Shown here: positions 6,263 to 16,600 of the stretch, piece by piece
Position numbering within the stretch: position 1 is the first letter of the stretch
Layout of the letters: the number at the start of each line of letters is the position of its first letter
NCBI GenBank assembly: GCA_964588685.1
Contig: CAZPQG010000008.1
Coordinates: 1 to 28,845 of the forward strand
Origin: CAYVBW01 sp964588685
GTDB lineage: Bacteria; Patescibacteriota; Microgenomatia; UBA1400; PJMF01
DNA: 28,845 nucleotides
Direction: 5' to 3'
The notes under the pieces: model-generated
The model's database searches: none
What the model saw: the letters and a program-made list of their open reading frames with translations, nothing else
Told to the model about the DNA's origin: nothing
Translations under genes and position numbers: made by a program

Positions 6263-7150
6263 GTGACCAAAAAAATATTGGTTTCCAGCTCAATTGTAGT
6301 TGAAAAACAATTTTTTGTTGACACTATTGCTCAAGTCAACCAAGCAATCATAGCACACCGTAAAGCCCCTGAGCTGGCTGCTGGCAAAACTATTAACGGC
6401 AGCCGTTTCCTCACACCGCAGCATCAAATTTTTTTATTATCGAAAATCGGACCCGACAATGATGGTCAAAAAGCTTTATCCTGGCTGAAAAAGAATCAAT
6501 TTCAAACAAAATTTATTCAAACAACAACTAAAGCAAATACCGGGCAGGTAATAGTGTTAACCAATCAAAAAGGCCGCTCTGCTATTACAGTTTATCTGGG
6601 AGCGGGAAACTATATTCAACCCCTTGATAACTTAGCTCAATTTGATGCTTTTTATTTAGACACCAGCATTCCTTTAAAAACGCTCTACACTCTACTGCAA
6701 AAAAAAACAGCTGCCAAACCTTGTTTAGTAGATTTTCCCAATAAACATCATCAATTTAAACACTCGATGCTGCAATATGTCACTTTTACCATGCCCAATC
6801 GCTATGAGGCTGAACAACTAACTGACACCAGTATTAATTCAATTGAACAAGCTTTTCAAGCGGCTGAAAAATTAAAAAAGTTTACTCCGCATTCAGTTAT
6901 TATCACGCTGGATAAAGATGGATGCGTTGTATTAAATGAGCAAATTAAACAACATGTGCCCGCTCTTAAAAATAAAGTTGTCGACACGACCGGCGCCGGA
7001 GATATTTTTAGAGGCACTTTTTTTAACCAATATTTAGCAACTAATGAGATTATGACTAGTTTAAAATTTGCCACTCAAGCTGCCGGCTTCTCAGTCTCTA
7101 TACAAAGTATGGACCAATCTATACAGCAAGTTCTAAAAAAATTTTACTAA
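6263..7150 (+). CDS. PfkB-family (ribokinase-like) carbohydrate or nucleoside kinase
   Basis: The 295-residue product ends with the PfkB signature VVDTTGAGDIFRG (239-251). D247 is the expected catalytic base and G244-A245-G246 the anion hole. A second family element, ITLDKDG (204-210), lies before it, with FTMPNRYEAEQL (about 165-176) matching the PfkB NxxE segment. The N-terminal substrate motif (normally GGxxxN) is degenerate (AAGKTINGS, about 39-47), so the sugar or nucleoside cannot be inferred. Translation starts at GTG without a visible ribosome-binding site. It is divergent from the radical SAM and DNPH1-like genes, and a shared role in nucleoside or pentose handling is possible but unproven. 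Confidence 0.85.
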   Translation: MTKKILVSSSIVVEKQFFVDTIAQVNQAIIAHRKAPELAAGKTINGSRFLTPQHQIFLLSKIGPDNDGQKALSWLKKNQFQTKFIQTTTKANTGQVIVLTNQKGRSAITVYLGAGNYIQPLDNLAQFDAFYLDTSIPLKTLYTLLQKKTAAKPCLVDFPNKHHQFKHSMLQYVTFTMPNRYEAEQLTDTSINSIEQAFQAAEKLKKFTPHSVIITLDKDGCVVLNEQIKQHVPALKNKVVDTTGAGDIFRGTFFNQYLATNEIMTSLKFATQAAGFSVSIQSMDQSIQQVLKKFY

Positions 7151-7182
7151 CTTGGAACAGTACTTTTAAAAATTCAGTAAAA

Positions 7183-10100
7183 TTAATCTTCTACGGCAGA
7201 ATAATATTTTAAAAATTCTAAATCTTTAATTTCCGCCATCACCTCCCGAATTAAATCTTTTAACAGATTAACCTCTTCTTGAGCAATTTTAAAACTGCGC
7301 GGCATTAAGCGATTGTCATTTTTTTTATAAGGCTCAATAAACTCAAACACTCCCTCTACTACCTTGGCATTAAAAGTTGGATCCAGCTGAGTTAACAATT
7401 TATAAAAAATTAACTGTCGTTTATACGGACCACGGATTGATTCCGGCAAAGCCTGCTCACGCTCTGACAAACCGACTGCTTTTACCCGGCCTTCTATATA
7501 GCCTTCAGTTTTAGGCTTGCCTGTTTTGTAATCAATCACTTTCACTAATTTTTTCTTTTTATCCACCCAATCAATTCTGTCTATCTTGCCTGTGAGCTGA
7601 ATGTCTTGATCCAGCACTGCTTTGCTCCAGCCGTATCCAACCAATCGTTCAATCTCAATAATATTTGGCTCTTGCGACAGGCTCTGCTGATGATAGTTGC
7701 TCAAAACCTTGCGGCCGTATTTTAAACGACTCTGAAAATCTGACTCAGTTAATATTTCTTTTTGCAGTGCTTTTTCAAAAACGTCCAGTAAAAAGTCTTC
7801 ATCAGGACGCGACCCTTCATCCACATAGACTTGATAATATTTTTCTAAAGCCTGATGCACAGCAGTCCCAAAAGCCATAGGCAAAGGTTTGGCGCGCGGC
7901 AAACGCAGTAAATTATTTTCTACAAAATCCTGCGGATCTCGTAAGTAAGAATTAAGAGCCGTGACTGATAATTTAAAATCTTTCACTATTTTTTCAAAAA
8001 ATTCTTTTTCCCCGGCACTTGGCGTTCTAGACACTGGCGGTTGTAAAAACTTTTGTAAAAACTCATCGGCCTGCTTGGTTAAAGCCTCATCTTCCAACTC
8101 TTTAACTGCACCTAATTCCGATAAAAACAAGCTTGGTACTTTTTCACTGGTGTAATTATCCTCGACCACTGTTTCCGGATAGCTAATAGTTACATTTTTA
8201 GCTGCCCGTGTTAAAGCTACATAAAAAGTACGACGCTCATCTTCGTTAGTTTCTTTTTTTGAAACATCAGTATTGGATAAAATGCCTTCCGGCAGAGGAA
8301 TAAGATCAGTTTTACGCCGGTTGCTCCATTTACCGTCAACACAGCGAATGATAAATACATGCTGCCATTCCTGGCCTTTAGCGCGATGCACGGTTGATAA
8401 ATGTACTGCGCCCTGTTTAATATTTAAATCCTCAACCGTAATCTTTAAATTATGCTCATCCATTACTTCAATAGCGTGTAAAAAGTCAGATAATTTGAAT
8501 TGGTGATCTTGAGCCACCATACTTTTCACCTGATTATAAAGTGAATTTAATTCATTGAGCAGTTCCACTTGCTCGGGTTGTGCTTGCAGCCAAGTAAAAA
8601 CGCCGGACTCTTGTAAGACTTGCTCAAACCAAGCAGTAAAGGTTTGGCTGTGGTCTAAACTGCTGTAGTAATATAAATCATCCACAAATTCAGCAATTTC
8701 CTCAAACTCTTGAGTAGTAATGATGCGGCTCAGATCTTTATCTACCAGCAGCTCATAACCTTGATCAATAATTTCCAACAAAGACATTTTTAATTTGCCG
8801 GCTGCTCGAGCCAGCTTCATCACTGCTAAAGTATCCAGCTTAAACCACGGATAGTGCATAATTTGATAAACCAGCTCATCTTCCCGGCTGTCGCGTAAAT
8901 CCAGCAATACTTGAAAAAAACTAAGCAACTGATTGATAAATTCTGATCTTAAAATATTGGCTCCACCGTCAATCTCATAACGAATACCCCATTTGCTTAA
9001 AGCCTGCGTCATTTCCACGGCATCAGAATTATAGCGGTATAAAACAGCAATTTGATCCGGGTCAACTCCTTGTTTGATTAAATTTTTAATGCGGCGTGCT
9101 GTAAAAATTGTTTCCAAAGTTTGAACCGGCGCCTTAAAAACATTTACTGGCTGGCCTGACTCTTCGCCTTTAGAGCTGACTAACGGCTGATCTAATAAAG
9201 TAAGCAGTTTTTGTTTAGCCTTAGTTAAATCCGCCTGTTTATTATTCTCAGATCCTAAAATTTTGGCCCGGCTTAATTGATTGTTGCCAATTAAATTGTG
9301 AGCAGCAGCATAAATTGTTTGGCTGCAGCGATAACCCATAGTTAAATTAATAACCGTTGCTTCTTGATAACGATCTACAAAGCCGAGCACATTTTCAATT
9401 GAGGCCCCCTGAAAGCGATAAATTGCCTGGTGTGGATCGCCCACTACAAAAATATTAGCTTGATCACCCCAATAAGAAGCCAGCAAATCTACCACTTCAT
9501 TCTGGGCGCTGTTGGTATCCTGATATTCATCAACTAAAAAATATTGCAATTTTTCTTGGTATTCCCGCAGTAATAATTCATGCTCCCGAAAAGCTTCCAC
9601 CACAAACATAATCATGTCATCAAAATCATAGCGCTGTCTTTCCCGTAATTCTTGCTGATAGTGTTGATAAATTTTCAGCAGTTCCTGCTGTTTGTTTAAA
9701 TTTTTTTGTTTTCTTTGGCGTTTAGCTTTGGTTAAATCATCATCAGCCAAAGCCTGTTTAACAAGTTGCTCTTCCTCCTCAATAATTTGGGCAAAGCGTT
9801 CAGGATTAATGCCCTCACGCTTTAAATCAGAAATATCTTTCACCATGTGGCGTAAATATAAATAAGGAGCATTAAGCGGCTTAGTAAACTCCAGCTCATT
9901 ATTATCAATTAAATATTGAAACAGCTGATAACGCTCTAATTCCGATAAAGGCTGGCTGTCATTAATTAAAGAAAAATACTCAGGATTATGGCGAATCACA
10001 TCACTGCAGAAAGCATGAAAAGTGCTAATGTTGACATAATAGCCTGTTTTGCCAATTAGTTTTACTAAACGCTCACGCATAGTTTTGGCAGCGCTGTCTG

Positions 10101-10299
10101 TAAAAGTAAGAGCTAAAATATTGCTGGGGTTGGCATCTGTTTTTAACAAAATATTTGCAATGCGAGTAGTTAAGACTTGAGTTTTACCGGTACCCGGACC
10201 GGCCACCACCATGACCGGATTTTCTAAAGTATCAACCGCTCGTTTTTGAGCAGGATTCAACTGTTGATAAGCTTGCTTAAAAGCTGGAGTAGTTTTCAT
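7183..10299 (-). CDS. UvrD/Rep-type superfamily 1 helicase fused to a RecB-like PD-(D/E)XK nuclease
   Basis: A 1038-residue ATP-dependent DNA helicase-nuclease. Helicase motifs in order: Q-motif glutamine Q18; Walker A AGPGTGKT (33-40); TFTDSAAKTM; Walker B DEYQDT (257-262); GDPHQAIYRFQGA (287-299); GYRC (322-325); STVHRAKGQEW (635-645); and VALTRA (694-699). The C-terminal nuclease has H815 in GTAVHQALE, D907 in GKIDRID, and D923-Y-K925 in VIDYKTGK, then QLIFY (962-966), matching the RecB/AddB-type nuclease core. No C-terminal cysteine cluster is present, so there is no AddB-type Fe-S clamp. It probably acts in double-strand-break end processing or recombination repair as a single-polypeptide counterpart to AddAB/RecBCD. 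It converges on the PfkB gene with only 32 bases between stops. No Shine-Dalgarno is visible. Confidence 0.93.
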   Translation of the reverse strand: MKTTPAFKQAYQQLNPAQKRAVDTLENPVMVVAGPGTGKTQVLTTRIANILLKTDANPSNILALTFTDSAAKTMRERLVKLIGKTGYYVNISTFHAFCSDVIRHNPEYFSLINDSQPLSELERYQLFQYLIDNNELEFTKPLNAPYLYLRHMVKDISDLKREGINPERFAQIIEEEEQLVKQALADDDLTKAKRQRKQKNLNKQQELLKIYQHYQQELRERQRYDFDDMIMFVVEAFREHELLLREYQEKLQYFLVDEYQDTNSAQNEVVDLLASYWGDQANIFVVGDPHQAIYRFQGASIENVLGFVDRYQEATVINLTMGYRCSQTIYAAAHNLIGNNQLSRAKILGSENNKQADLTKAKQKLLTLLDQPLVSSKGEESGQPVNVFKAPVQTLETIFTARRIKNLIKQGVDPDQIAVLYRYNSDAVEMTQALSKWGIRYEIDGGANILRSEFINQLLSFFQVLLDLRDSREDELVYQIMHYPWFKLDTLAVMKLARAAGKLKMSLLEIIDQGYELLVDKDLSRIITTQEFEEIAEFVDDLYYYSSLDHSQTFTAWFEQVLQESGVFTWLQAQPEQVELLNELNSLYNQVKSMVAQDHQFKLSDFLHAIEVMDEHNLKITVEDLNIKQGAVHLSTVHRAKGQEWQHVFIIRCVDGKWSNRRKTDLIPLPEGILSNTDVSKKETNEDERRTFYVALTRAAKNVTISYPETVVEDNYTSEKVPSLFLSELGAVKELEDEALTKQADEFLQKFLQPPVSRTPSAGEKEFFEKIVKDFKLSVTALNSYLRDPQDFVENNLLRLPRAKPLPMAFGTAVHQALEKYYQVYVDEGSRPDEDFLLDVFEKALQKEILTESDFQSRLKYGRKVLSNYHQQSLSQEPNIIEIERLVGYGWSKAVLDQDIQLTGKIDRIDWVDKKKKLVKVIDYKTGKPKTEGYIEGRVKAVGLSEREQALPESIRGPYKRQLIFYKLLTQLDPTFNAKVVEGVFEFIEPYKKNDNRLMPRSFKIAQEEVNLLKDLIREVMAEIKDLEFLKYYSAVED

Positions 10300-10362
10300 A
10301 AAATCAATTCGTTGATAAATAATTTAAAAACAAAGTGCTGACAAATTATAAAATTATTGTCA

Positions 10363-10408
10363 TAAATTCTAAGGGAGAACCCCCGGCGTTTTGTCCATTA
10401 GAAATGGA
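10363..10408. repeat. Dispersed palindromic element, copy 1
   Basis: In the 138-base spacer between dus and the helicase gene lies an element that recurs at 23046. Both begin with TAAATTCT, carry a variable 15-base GC-rich part, and end in an identical 23-base block (10386-10408 here). The block contains TCCATT..AATGGA as a hairpin. In this copy the outer stem is decayed. It is intergenic between co-directional genes. It lacks a T-run, so it is not an obvious terminator. Confidence 0.7.
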
Positions 10409-10437
10409 TCATGGACTTGTAAGTATATTTTAACACT

Positions 10438-11559
10438 TCATAGCAATTCATATTTTTGCAAAATTTGCTTCACTTCTTGACTGGAATTAGTTCTTACCAA
10501 TTTACTTCTAATTTCTTTAGCTTGAGGTGTGTGCTTGATATACCAAGCTAAATGCTTGCGCATCGGCAAAAAGCTGTATTTTTCTTGATCTTGAAAAGAT
10601 TTCTCATACAGTTGAGCATGGTCCAAGGCAATAGCAGCCAGTTGTGAAACTTTTTCTGGTGTAGAAAGCTGTTGTGGTTGGTTGTCCTTAGCTAAAGCAA
10701 AAGGGTTGCCTCTAGCCGCTCGCCCGATTAAAACTCCGGCCAGTTGATAGCAGCGAGCTAGCTGCACGCCCTGCTGATAGTGCTGCACATCTCCATTACC
10801 GATAATTAAAATTTGCTGCTCTTGCTTTTGGGCCATAGCCTGAGCCATGCGCGCCGTTTGGCCAATCAATTTCCAATCAGCTTGACCACTGTAACCCTGT
10901 TGCACAGTTCTACCGTGCACAGTTAAAGCCGTGATATTTGTTGACAGTAAAAATTTAATCCATGTGTCCAAGGCCGGAGAATCATAGCCCAACCTGGTTT
11001 TAACACTGACGGGAATGGGCTGTCTTTGTTTAACTGCCGACAACGGCGGCAAGCCTGCCGCCTGCCTTTGCTGGGCAGCCAGTTGGCAAAATTCCTGAGC
11101 AAAATCCGCGCAAGCACTGCAAACAGCGCCATCAGCCCAGTCTTGCACTCCTTGCTGCGCCGCTTGAATAATTTCTGCAGCCAAAGATGGTGTTTTGATT
11201 AAGCCTGCACCCGCTCCACTTCCGGCTACATTTTTTGAAGGACAACCCATGTTAAGATCAATGCCGTCAAAGCCCAGTTGAGCAACCAAGATCGCTGCTT
11301 GGCGAAAGGCTGCGGGGCGTTTGCCGCTAAGCTGAGCTATAACCGGCCGCTGAGCCGGATCATATTGCAAAGGAAGCAATAAACGAGAGGCATTGTGGCA
11401 TAATCCTTCTACGTTCACAAATTCCGTAAACATCACATCAGGATCAGCATATTTTTGCACAATCTGCCGAAACGGCAAATCAGTAATGCCGTCCATGGGC
11501 GCCAAGCCGACAAACGGCTGGTTTAATTCTGACCAAAAATTAGCAGTAATAGTAGCCAT
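10438..11559 (-). CDS. dus: tRNA-dihydrouridine synthase (Dus family)
   Basis: FMN-dependent enzyme that reduces specific uridines in the tRNA D-loop to dihydrouridine. Visible motifs are GLAPMDGITDLPFR (FMN-binding start of the TIM barrel), the catalytic-cysteine motif DLNMGCPSKNV (C106 from this start), SVKTRLGYD (phosphate/FMN lysine), and TVHGRT. A C-terminal helical tRNA-binding part follows, with the IGRAARGNPF motif near its start. An extra cysteine-bearing stretch (CSACADFAQEFC) and linker lie between the catalytic loop and the SVKTRL strand. The start is set at 11559 because MATITANFW aligns with the family and TACAAT lies nine bases upstream. ATG at 11568 or TTG at 11607 are also open; the last would overlap the upstream gene. 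Confidence 0.93.
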   Translation of the reverse strand: MATITANFWSELNQPFVGLAPMDGITDLPFRQIVQKYADPDVMFTEFVNVEGLCHNASRLLLPLQYDPAQRPVIAQLSGKRPAAFRQAAILVAQLGFDGIDLNMGCPSKNVAGSGAGAGLIKTPSLAAEIIQAAQQGVQDWADGAVCSACADFAQEFCQLAAQQRQAAGLPPLSAVKQRQPIPVSVKTRLGYDSPALDTWIKFLLSTNITALTVHGRTVQQGYSGQADWKLIGQTARMAQAMAQKQEQQILIIGNGDVQHYQQGVQLARCYQLAGVLIGRAARGNPFALAKDNQPQQLSTPEKVSQLAAIALDHAQLYEKSFQDQEKYSFLPMRKHLAWYIKHTPQAKEIRSKLVRTNSSQEVKQILQKYELL

Positions 11560-11596
11560 AGTTATCATATTGTAACGTAAAAACCGAGGATAAATA

Positions 11597-13600
11597 TTAA
11601 CTGTCAAACAATGCTGCTGTTAAATTTATTGGCAGGCCCTGCTCTATTTGCTCAAGCTCAACTAAGGTGACCATTAACTGCAAAATTAACTGCGCATAAC
11701 GATCTTGAACTGCCGGCTCCAAACAGTTTTTAGTTGTCAGAGCCCAGTTTGCTGCCTCTTGCAGCCGCAAAAATGGATACAACCCAATTAATTGCTGTTG
11801 ATAAGCAGCAGTTAGCTGATCAGAAAAATTGGCAAAGTTATATGTTTGTGAACTTTGAATTGACAAATGAGCCAATTCAGTTTTATCAAAATCTAATACA
11901 AAATTTTCCTCAGGCAGAACCATGATCCGATCAATCATTTTTACCTCGCCCTGCTTATCATAAGCAAAAATCTGCCAAGGCAGCAGCTGTTTGCCATCAT
12001 CCTTATCCAGTTTAACTTCTAACTGATAGACTCCGTTGTCCGGCTGGGCTAAATACTGAATGACAGGCGCTGAGACATGAGCAAAACAGTGTTGGTTAGC
12101 TTCAGCCTCATCATAATTCAACCAGCAGCTTTGATGGTCATAAAATTGATCAGCCAGTGTATCCTGGGCATAAAAAACTTGCTCAATTGCCTCTAAATCC
12201 TGATTTAACAGCTCAACAGTCAAGTGGGGATCATAAATCAGCATTAAATAGCTTAAATCTGTTTGTGTAGGTTGATAGGTGATGCTGGAAATCAACGGTT
12301 GATTATGCCGGCTGAAGTTTTGATAAGTGTAGGCCGGATCACTAATCAGCAAATCATCTTGAGCCGGCGGATAGCCGGTGGCAGTCAAAAAATGACCCGG
12401 AATTTGTAAAATTACTGGTTGAAGATCATCAATCTCCTCTATCACTGTTTCGATCGAAGGCGTGTAGCTGCGATGAAATTCTAGCACAGGCAACTCTTGA
12501 CCGGGCAGAGAATGCTGCTCTCGAATTAAACGAGACAACCGTGAACCGGCCAGCCAATTTAATGAACCTTCACCCAGATACCCATCAGCTTGTTTGTTAA
12601 GCCAAGCATTGAGCGTACCGGGATTCAATTCAGTGCCGTCGGGCAGCTGATTTAAATTGTAATAATCCATGATCATAGCCAATGAAGTCATAGCACAACC
12701 CCAGTGATAAATAGTGGTCCTTTCCGGCGGTTGATTGTACGGCGGCGGCCGGCTGCGCCAATCTCCCCAGCGAGGCCAGCTTAAAGCATGATTGTATTCT
12801 TGATTGCGCCAAGGTTCGTCATACTGTTTGAACTCAGTTAAATGCAGATTAACATTTTCGGATGGCTCAAGTTCATAAACCCGCACCTGATTAAATCTAA
12901 CTTGTGTAGGATAAGCAGCGCCGGTGGTAGCCTTTAGTGCGATCTTACCGCCGCTGTCCTCATAACTATGATCTTGGCGCTCAATAATCAAATCCCCATC
13001 CACCCAGACTTGAATTAAGCCTTGATTGAAAACTATTTTTACATGATAAATTTGGCCGGTTTGAACATTAAAAGTATTAGTATGATAAAAAACTGTGTGA
13101 TTATCCTTTAAGCGTAGTAAGTGCTGGCGGCCGCGATAAGTATGAAGCTCATACCAGTTTTGCTCATCTTCATAGCCCCACGCCCAATTGCGGTCAGCTG
13201 CGCTTAGAACTTGATATTGAAACTCAAATTGATAATTTCTCTGCTCTGAATCCCAAAACTCGTCTTTTGGTACAAGTTCACTGATGGTGTAGGAGCGCTG
13301 GAGGTTGGCTTCCAGCCAGCCATCAGCAGCAACCTGCCACTGGTCAAGACTGCCGCGCGCTGCCTCCCACTGATCAAGACCATGTTCAAAATCATCTGCA
13401 AACAACAGCCGCCGACTTTGGGGTTGAGACTCAGCCCAAACCAGCGGCGGCTTAAAAAAATCGAGTAACTCAACAGCTTTTAAAATAGGGGGAGTAAAAA
13501 TTTGAATCAGCAATAAAATAACCGGCAGCATGATTAACACCAACCGGGTAAAGAAATAAACTAATGGCATGCTTATTAGTAAAACAAACCATGCTGACAA
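11597..13600 (-). CDS. Membrane-anchored or secreted protein with LamG-like domain and C39-like cysteine peptidase domain
   Basis: A 667-residue envelope protein. Residues 4-37 form a hydrophobic membrane or signal segment. Residues about 65-245 resemble a concanavalin/laminin-G-like beta-sandwich (FADDFEHGLDQW opening, then KIVFNQGLIQVWVDG near 188-202), typical of glycan or surface binding. Residues about 295-460 look like a C39-like (C39_2) papain-fold peptidase: C302 in WGCAMTS, H403 in GHFLTATGY, and D421 in ISDPAY form the expected triad. A further beta-rich part and a C-terminal helical segment follow. Known C39-like proteins cleave or bind peptides at the cell surface, but the substrate here is unknown. 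The start is TTG at 13600 (alternatively ATG at 13570), both without Shine-Dalgarno. It lies between dus and the giant membrane protein on one strand. Confidence 0.8.
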   Translation of the reverse strand: MSAWFVLLISMPLVYFFTRLVLIMLPVILLLIQIFTPPILKAVELLDFFKPPLVWAESQPQSRRLLFADDFEHGLDQWEAARGSLDQWQVAADGWLEANLQRSYTISELVPKDEFWDSEQRNYQFEFQYQVLSAADRNWAWGYEDEQNWYELHTYRGRQHLLRLKDNHTVFYHTNTFNVQTGQIYHVKIVFNQGLIQVWVDGDLIIERQDHSYEDSGGKIALKATTGAAYPTQVRFNQVRVYELEPSENVNLHLTEFKQYDEPWRNQEYNHALSWPRWGDWRSRPPPYNQPPERTTIYHWGCAMTSLAMIMDYYNLNQLPDGTELNPGTLNAWLNKQADGYLGEGSLNWLAGSRLSRLIREQHSLPGQELPVLEFHRSYTPSIETVIEEIDDLQPVILQIPGHFLTATGYPPAQDDLLISDPAYTYQNFSRHNQPLISSITYQPTQTDLSYLMLIYDPHLTVELLNQDLEAIEQVFYAQDTLADQFYDHQSCWLNYDEAEANQHCFAHVSAPVIQYLAQPDNGVYQLEVKLDKDDGKQLLPWQIFAYDKQGEVKMIDRIMVLPEENFVLDFDKTELAHLSIQSSQTYNFANFSDQLTAAYQQQLIGLYPFLRLQEAANWALTTKNCLEPAVQDRYAQLILQLMVTLVELEQIEQGLPINLTAALFDS

Positions 13601-13674
13601 GAGACTGAAAAAGTGAGGAATAGAGCTATAAAAAAAATTAAGTGAGGTTAATTAAAACAGAAGATAAAAAAGCA

Positions 13675-16600
13675 TTAACCGGCGGAGTTCATTTTATTTT
13701 TAAATACTTTTTTAACAAAAATTGCACTACCGCCTATTAAACAAAGTAAGGAAAAAAGCGCGATTAATTCCGGCACATACATTATTAACACTGTGCCGCT
13801 TTGGTTAAGCTGCCACATATTGGCCCAATTATTAAATCTAAAATGAGGCAGCCGCCCGCGTTGACCAAGTGAAAAAGCCAGCCATAAACTATCATAAGAT
13901 TGATCAAGTCCTACATAGCAGCTGGCTGATTTGCAGTCTACATTAACAATGTGTACAGCATCAATAAAAGAACGGTGCTTATTGATAATAATATCGTTCG
14001 TGACTTCGTTAGAATTATTGATCGGCTCCATTCTTAATTGAGCAAACTGCTCTAAAGGAAAAGGCATAATATTCATTTGCTGCAGCTCATTTTTGCTTAG
14101 CTTGCCAAAGGATCGAGTTTCCCAATTTAAAAAATATTGAGAGCGCGGATCAGATGATACTTTGTTTAAAGCTAAATTTAAATTATATTCATTTTGAGGA
14201 AAGACAACATCATCTGCCATAGCTGCCGGTTCTGAATAACTAATAAAAAACTTAATACTTCTACCCTGCAAATTTTGACCTGTTACGTTTAATAAATATG
14301 AAGCAGCAGAAGATAAATAATCAAACATATAGCCGCTGCAAGCTACTCCGAACTTATCAGCTTCATACACTATTCCTTGTGATAAATCATCAGTGTTGAC
14401 AGCGCCTTGTTTCGGATCACTGCAGTTAACTGTCGGGTTTTGCGTTATGTCTAAAGAGAATATCGGGAATTCTGCTTTCAAAGCGATCTGATCCGCATTA
14501 TTAACCTGAAAACTTAAATCATTCTGCCATTGACTCCAATCAGGATTCATTTTGAATACCTGCTTAATGTCTAAATATGAACCACTTATTTTGCCTGCTT
14601 TAATAAAATTAGCAGCCTGCAGTTGATTAGCATAAGAAACTTCCATCGGTTGACCAACAGTTAGAGAGAGTACAGGATAAATGGTTTGGTTTGGCTCCAA
14701 AACAATGCCTTGTTTATTAAAAAATATGATAATCGGCTGTGAATTAGAATCTATTTCAAAATTAAAATTTGGCAATTGAGGCAGAGTAATCACTTCATCT
14801 TGCACCACAATTTGATAGACCGGAAACTCAATTGAAACAGTTTGGCCCTGCTGACTAATCCTAGCCGGTGTAAAATAATTGGATTCTCTTAAACCGGGCA
14901 AAGTAAATAAATAGTCGTTTGGCGTAATTGATTGGTGAATGACAGCGGCATCTTCTTTAAACTCAACATTGGTTAACTGTGGCTGCATTAAATCAGCATA
15001 AGGATAAATTACTCTTGCTTTATTTGAGTCAACTAACAAATAATCGCCTTCATGCTGATAAACCCAATCTCTTTTTATGCGCTCTGTATTGCCGGCAGTC
15101 ATTTTTAACTCATCCGGAGTAAAGATTTGAGATTCTTGATTAACAGCGTCTCGTTTATAAATAGTAAGAAAGTCTTGTTCCCAAATTTTATTTAAACCAG
15201 CAGAAACAAGTAGTTGATGATCTTGTTCATAATCATAATCTAGATAAGGATTCATTTTTGATTCATCCACAATCACTAAATCAACTTTATATTTTTTTAA
15301 AATTTGTGAAAAATGAGTAAGATTTTGAGTGTCCAAGGCATACTTAAGCTCATGATAGAAAAAGTCATTAGTTTCTACCCAGCGGTCAAAATCTCTTTTT
15401 AACACCGGTTGAGGCATACCAAAAAAATTGAACGACATTCCTTGGTAGCCATTGCCCGGCTCAACAAAAGTCCAATCATGATATGACCAAGCTACATGAG
15501 AAAATTGAGGCAAAGGCAAAACCCGTAAGTTTTCATTCTGAGTTTTTAAATAATCAAACATTTCAAAATATTGATCAGGATATTTAATTCTCAACTTGTC
15601 ATTAATGAAATGTCCTTGCAATGCAGGCAGAGCGGTATAAAACACAGCGCCGAACATAATCAATAAAATTACCATTGAGCTTGTTGTTGACAACCATTTT
15701 TTGGTTTTATGTTGCTGAAAGCTTTTAATAAGAAACTCAACCAGCTCAATAAATAAAACTACTGCCGTAAATGAATACAAGATCGATAATTTAGTAAAAG
15801 GATTGCGAAAAACCTCTTGGAACAAACCAAAACGGTAAAGGTAATTAATAATTTCGCTGGTAGGAAAAAGCTCAATCCAGATTAAAGCTGCTGAACCTAA
15901 ATAAAAGAGAATAATTGCCCATCTTTTCTTCCCTTTATTTTTATTCAAGATAGCAGCCACTAATCCGGCAACAGTGCCGGCACCCAGTATTGCCATAAAA
16001 AACTGGGTTGAAGGTTGTGATAAATGGGGCAGCCATTCAGCAAAGACATACTCAAACTGCTGCTCTTCAAATGAATAATGTTTCCAAGTAAATAAATAGT
16101 GAGTATTGTTAATAAAATTACGCAAGGTACCGGCCTCTTTTATACTCCCAACTGACTCCGGAGCAAAAACAGTATTAGTACGGCTTTCCTTAACATATTG
16201 AGAATTTTCTACACTGTAATAAAGATTGGGCACAATCCAATAAGCATTGGTGATAAAAGTTAAGACACCGATTAAGAAGCTAAAAACCACAGCCTTGCGC
16301 CAATTAATTTTTATATTGCTTTTTAAGCGAACAAAAAAAGCATAGAGTAAAGAAAAAAGCACAGCCAAATAAAAAACAGTCGGAGTATGGCCGCTAGGGG
16401 CAATTAACAGTTGAAGGAAAATAAACAAGCCAATATTTTGCAGGTTGAAATTCTTAGCTAATTTATGAATTAAAATCAACAAAAAAGGAAAAAAGGCAAA
16501 CTGAGTAATAAACATCTCAAAACTGATGTAAAACTGTTGCAGAGTTAAGATGTGCAGCAGATAAAAAACAGCGCCCAAACTAGCAAGCCAATTTTTAAAG

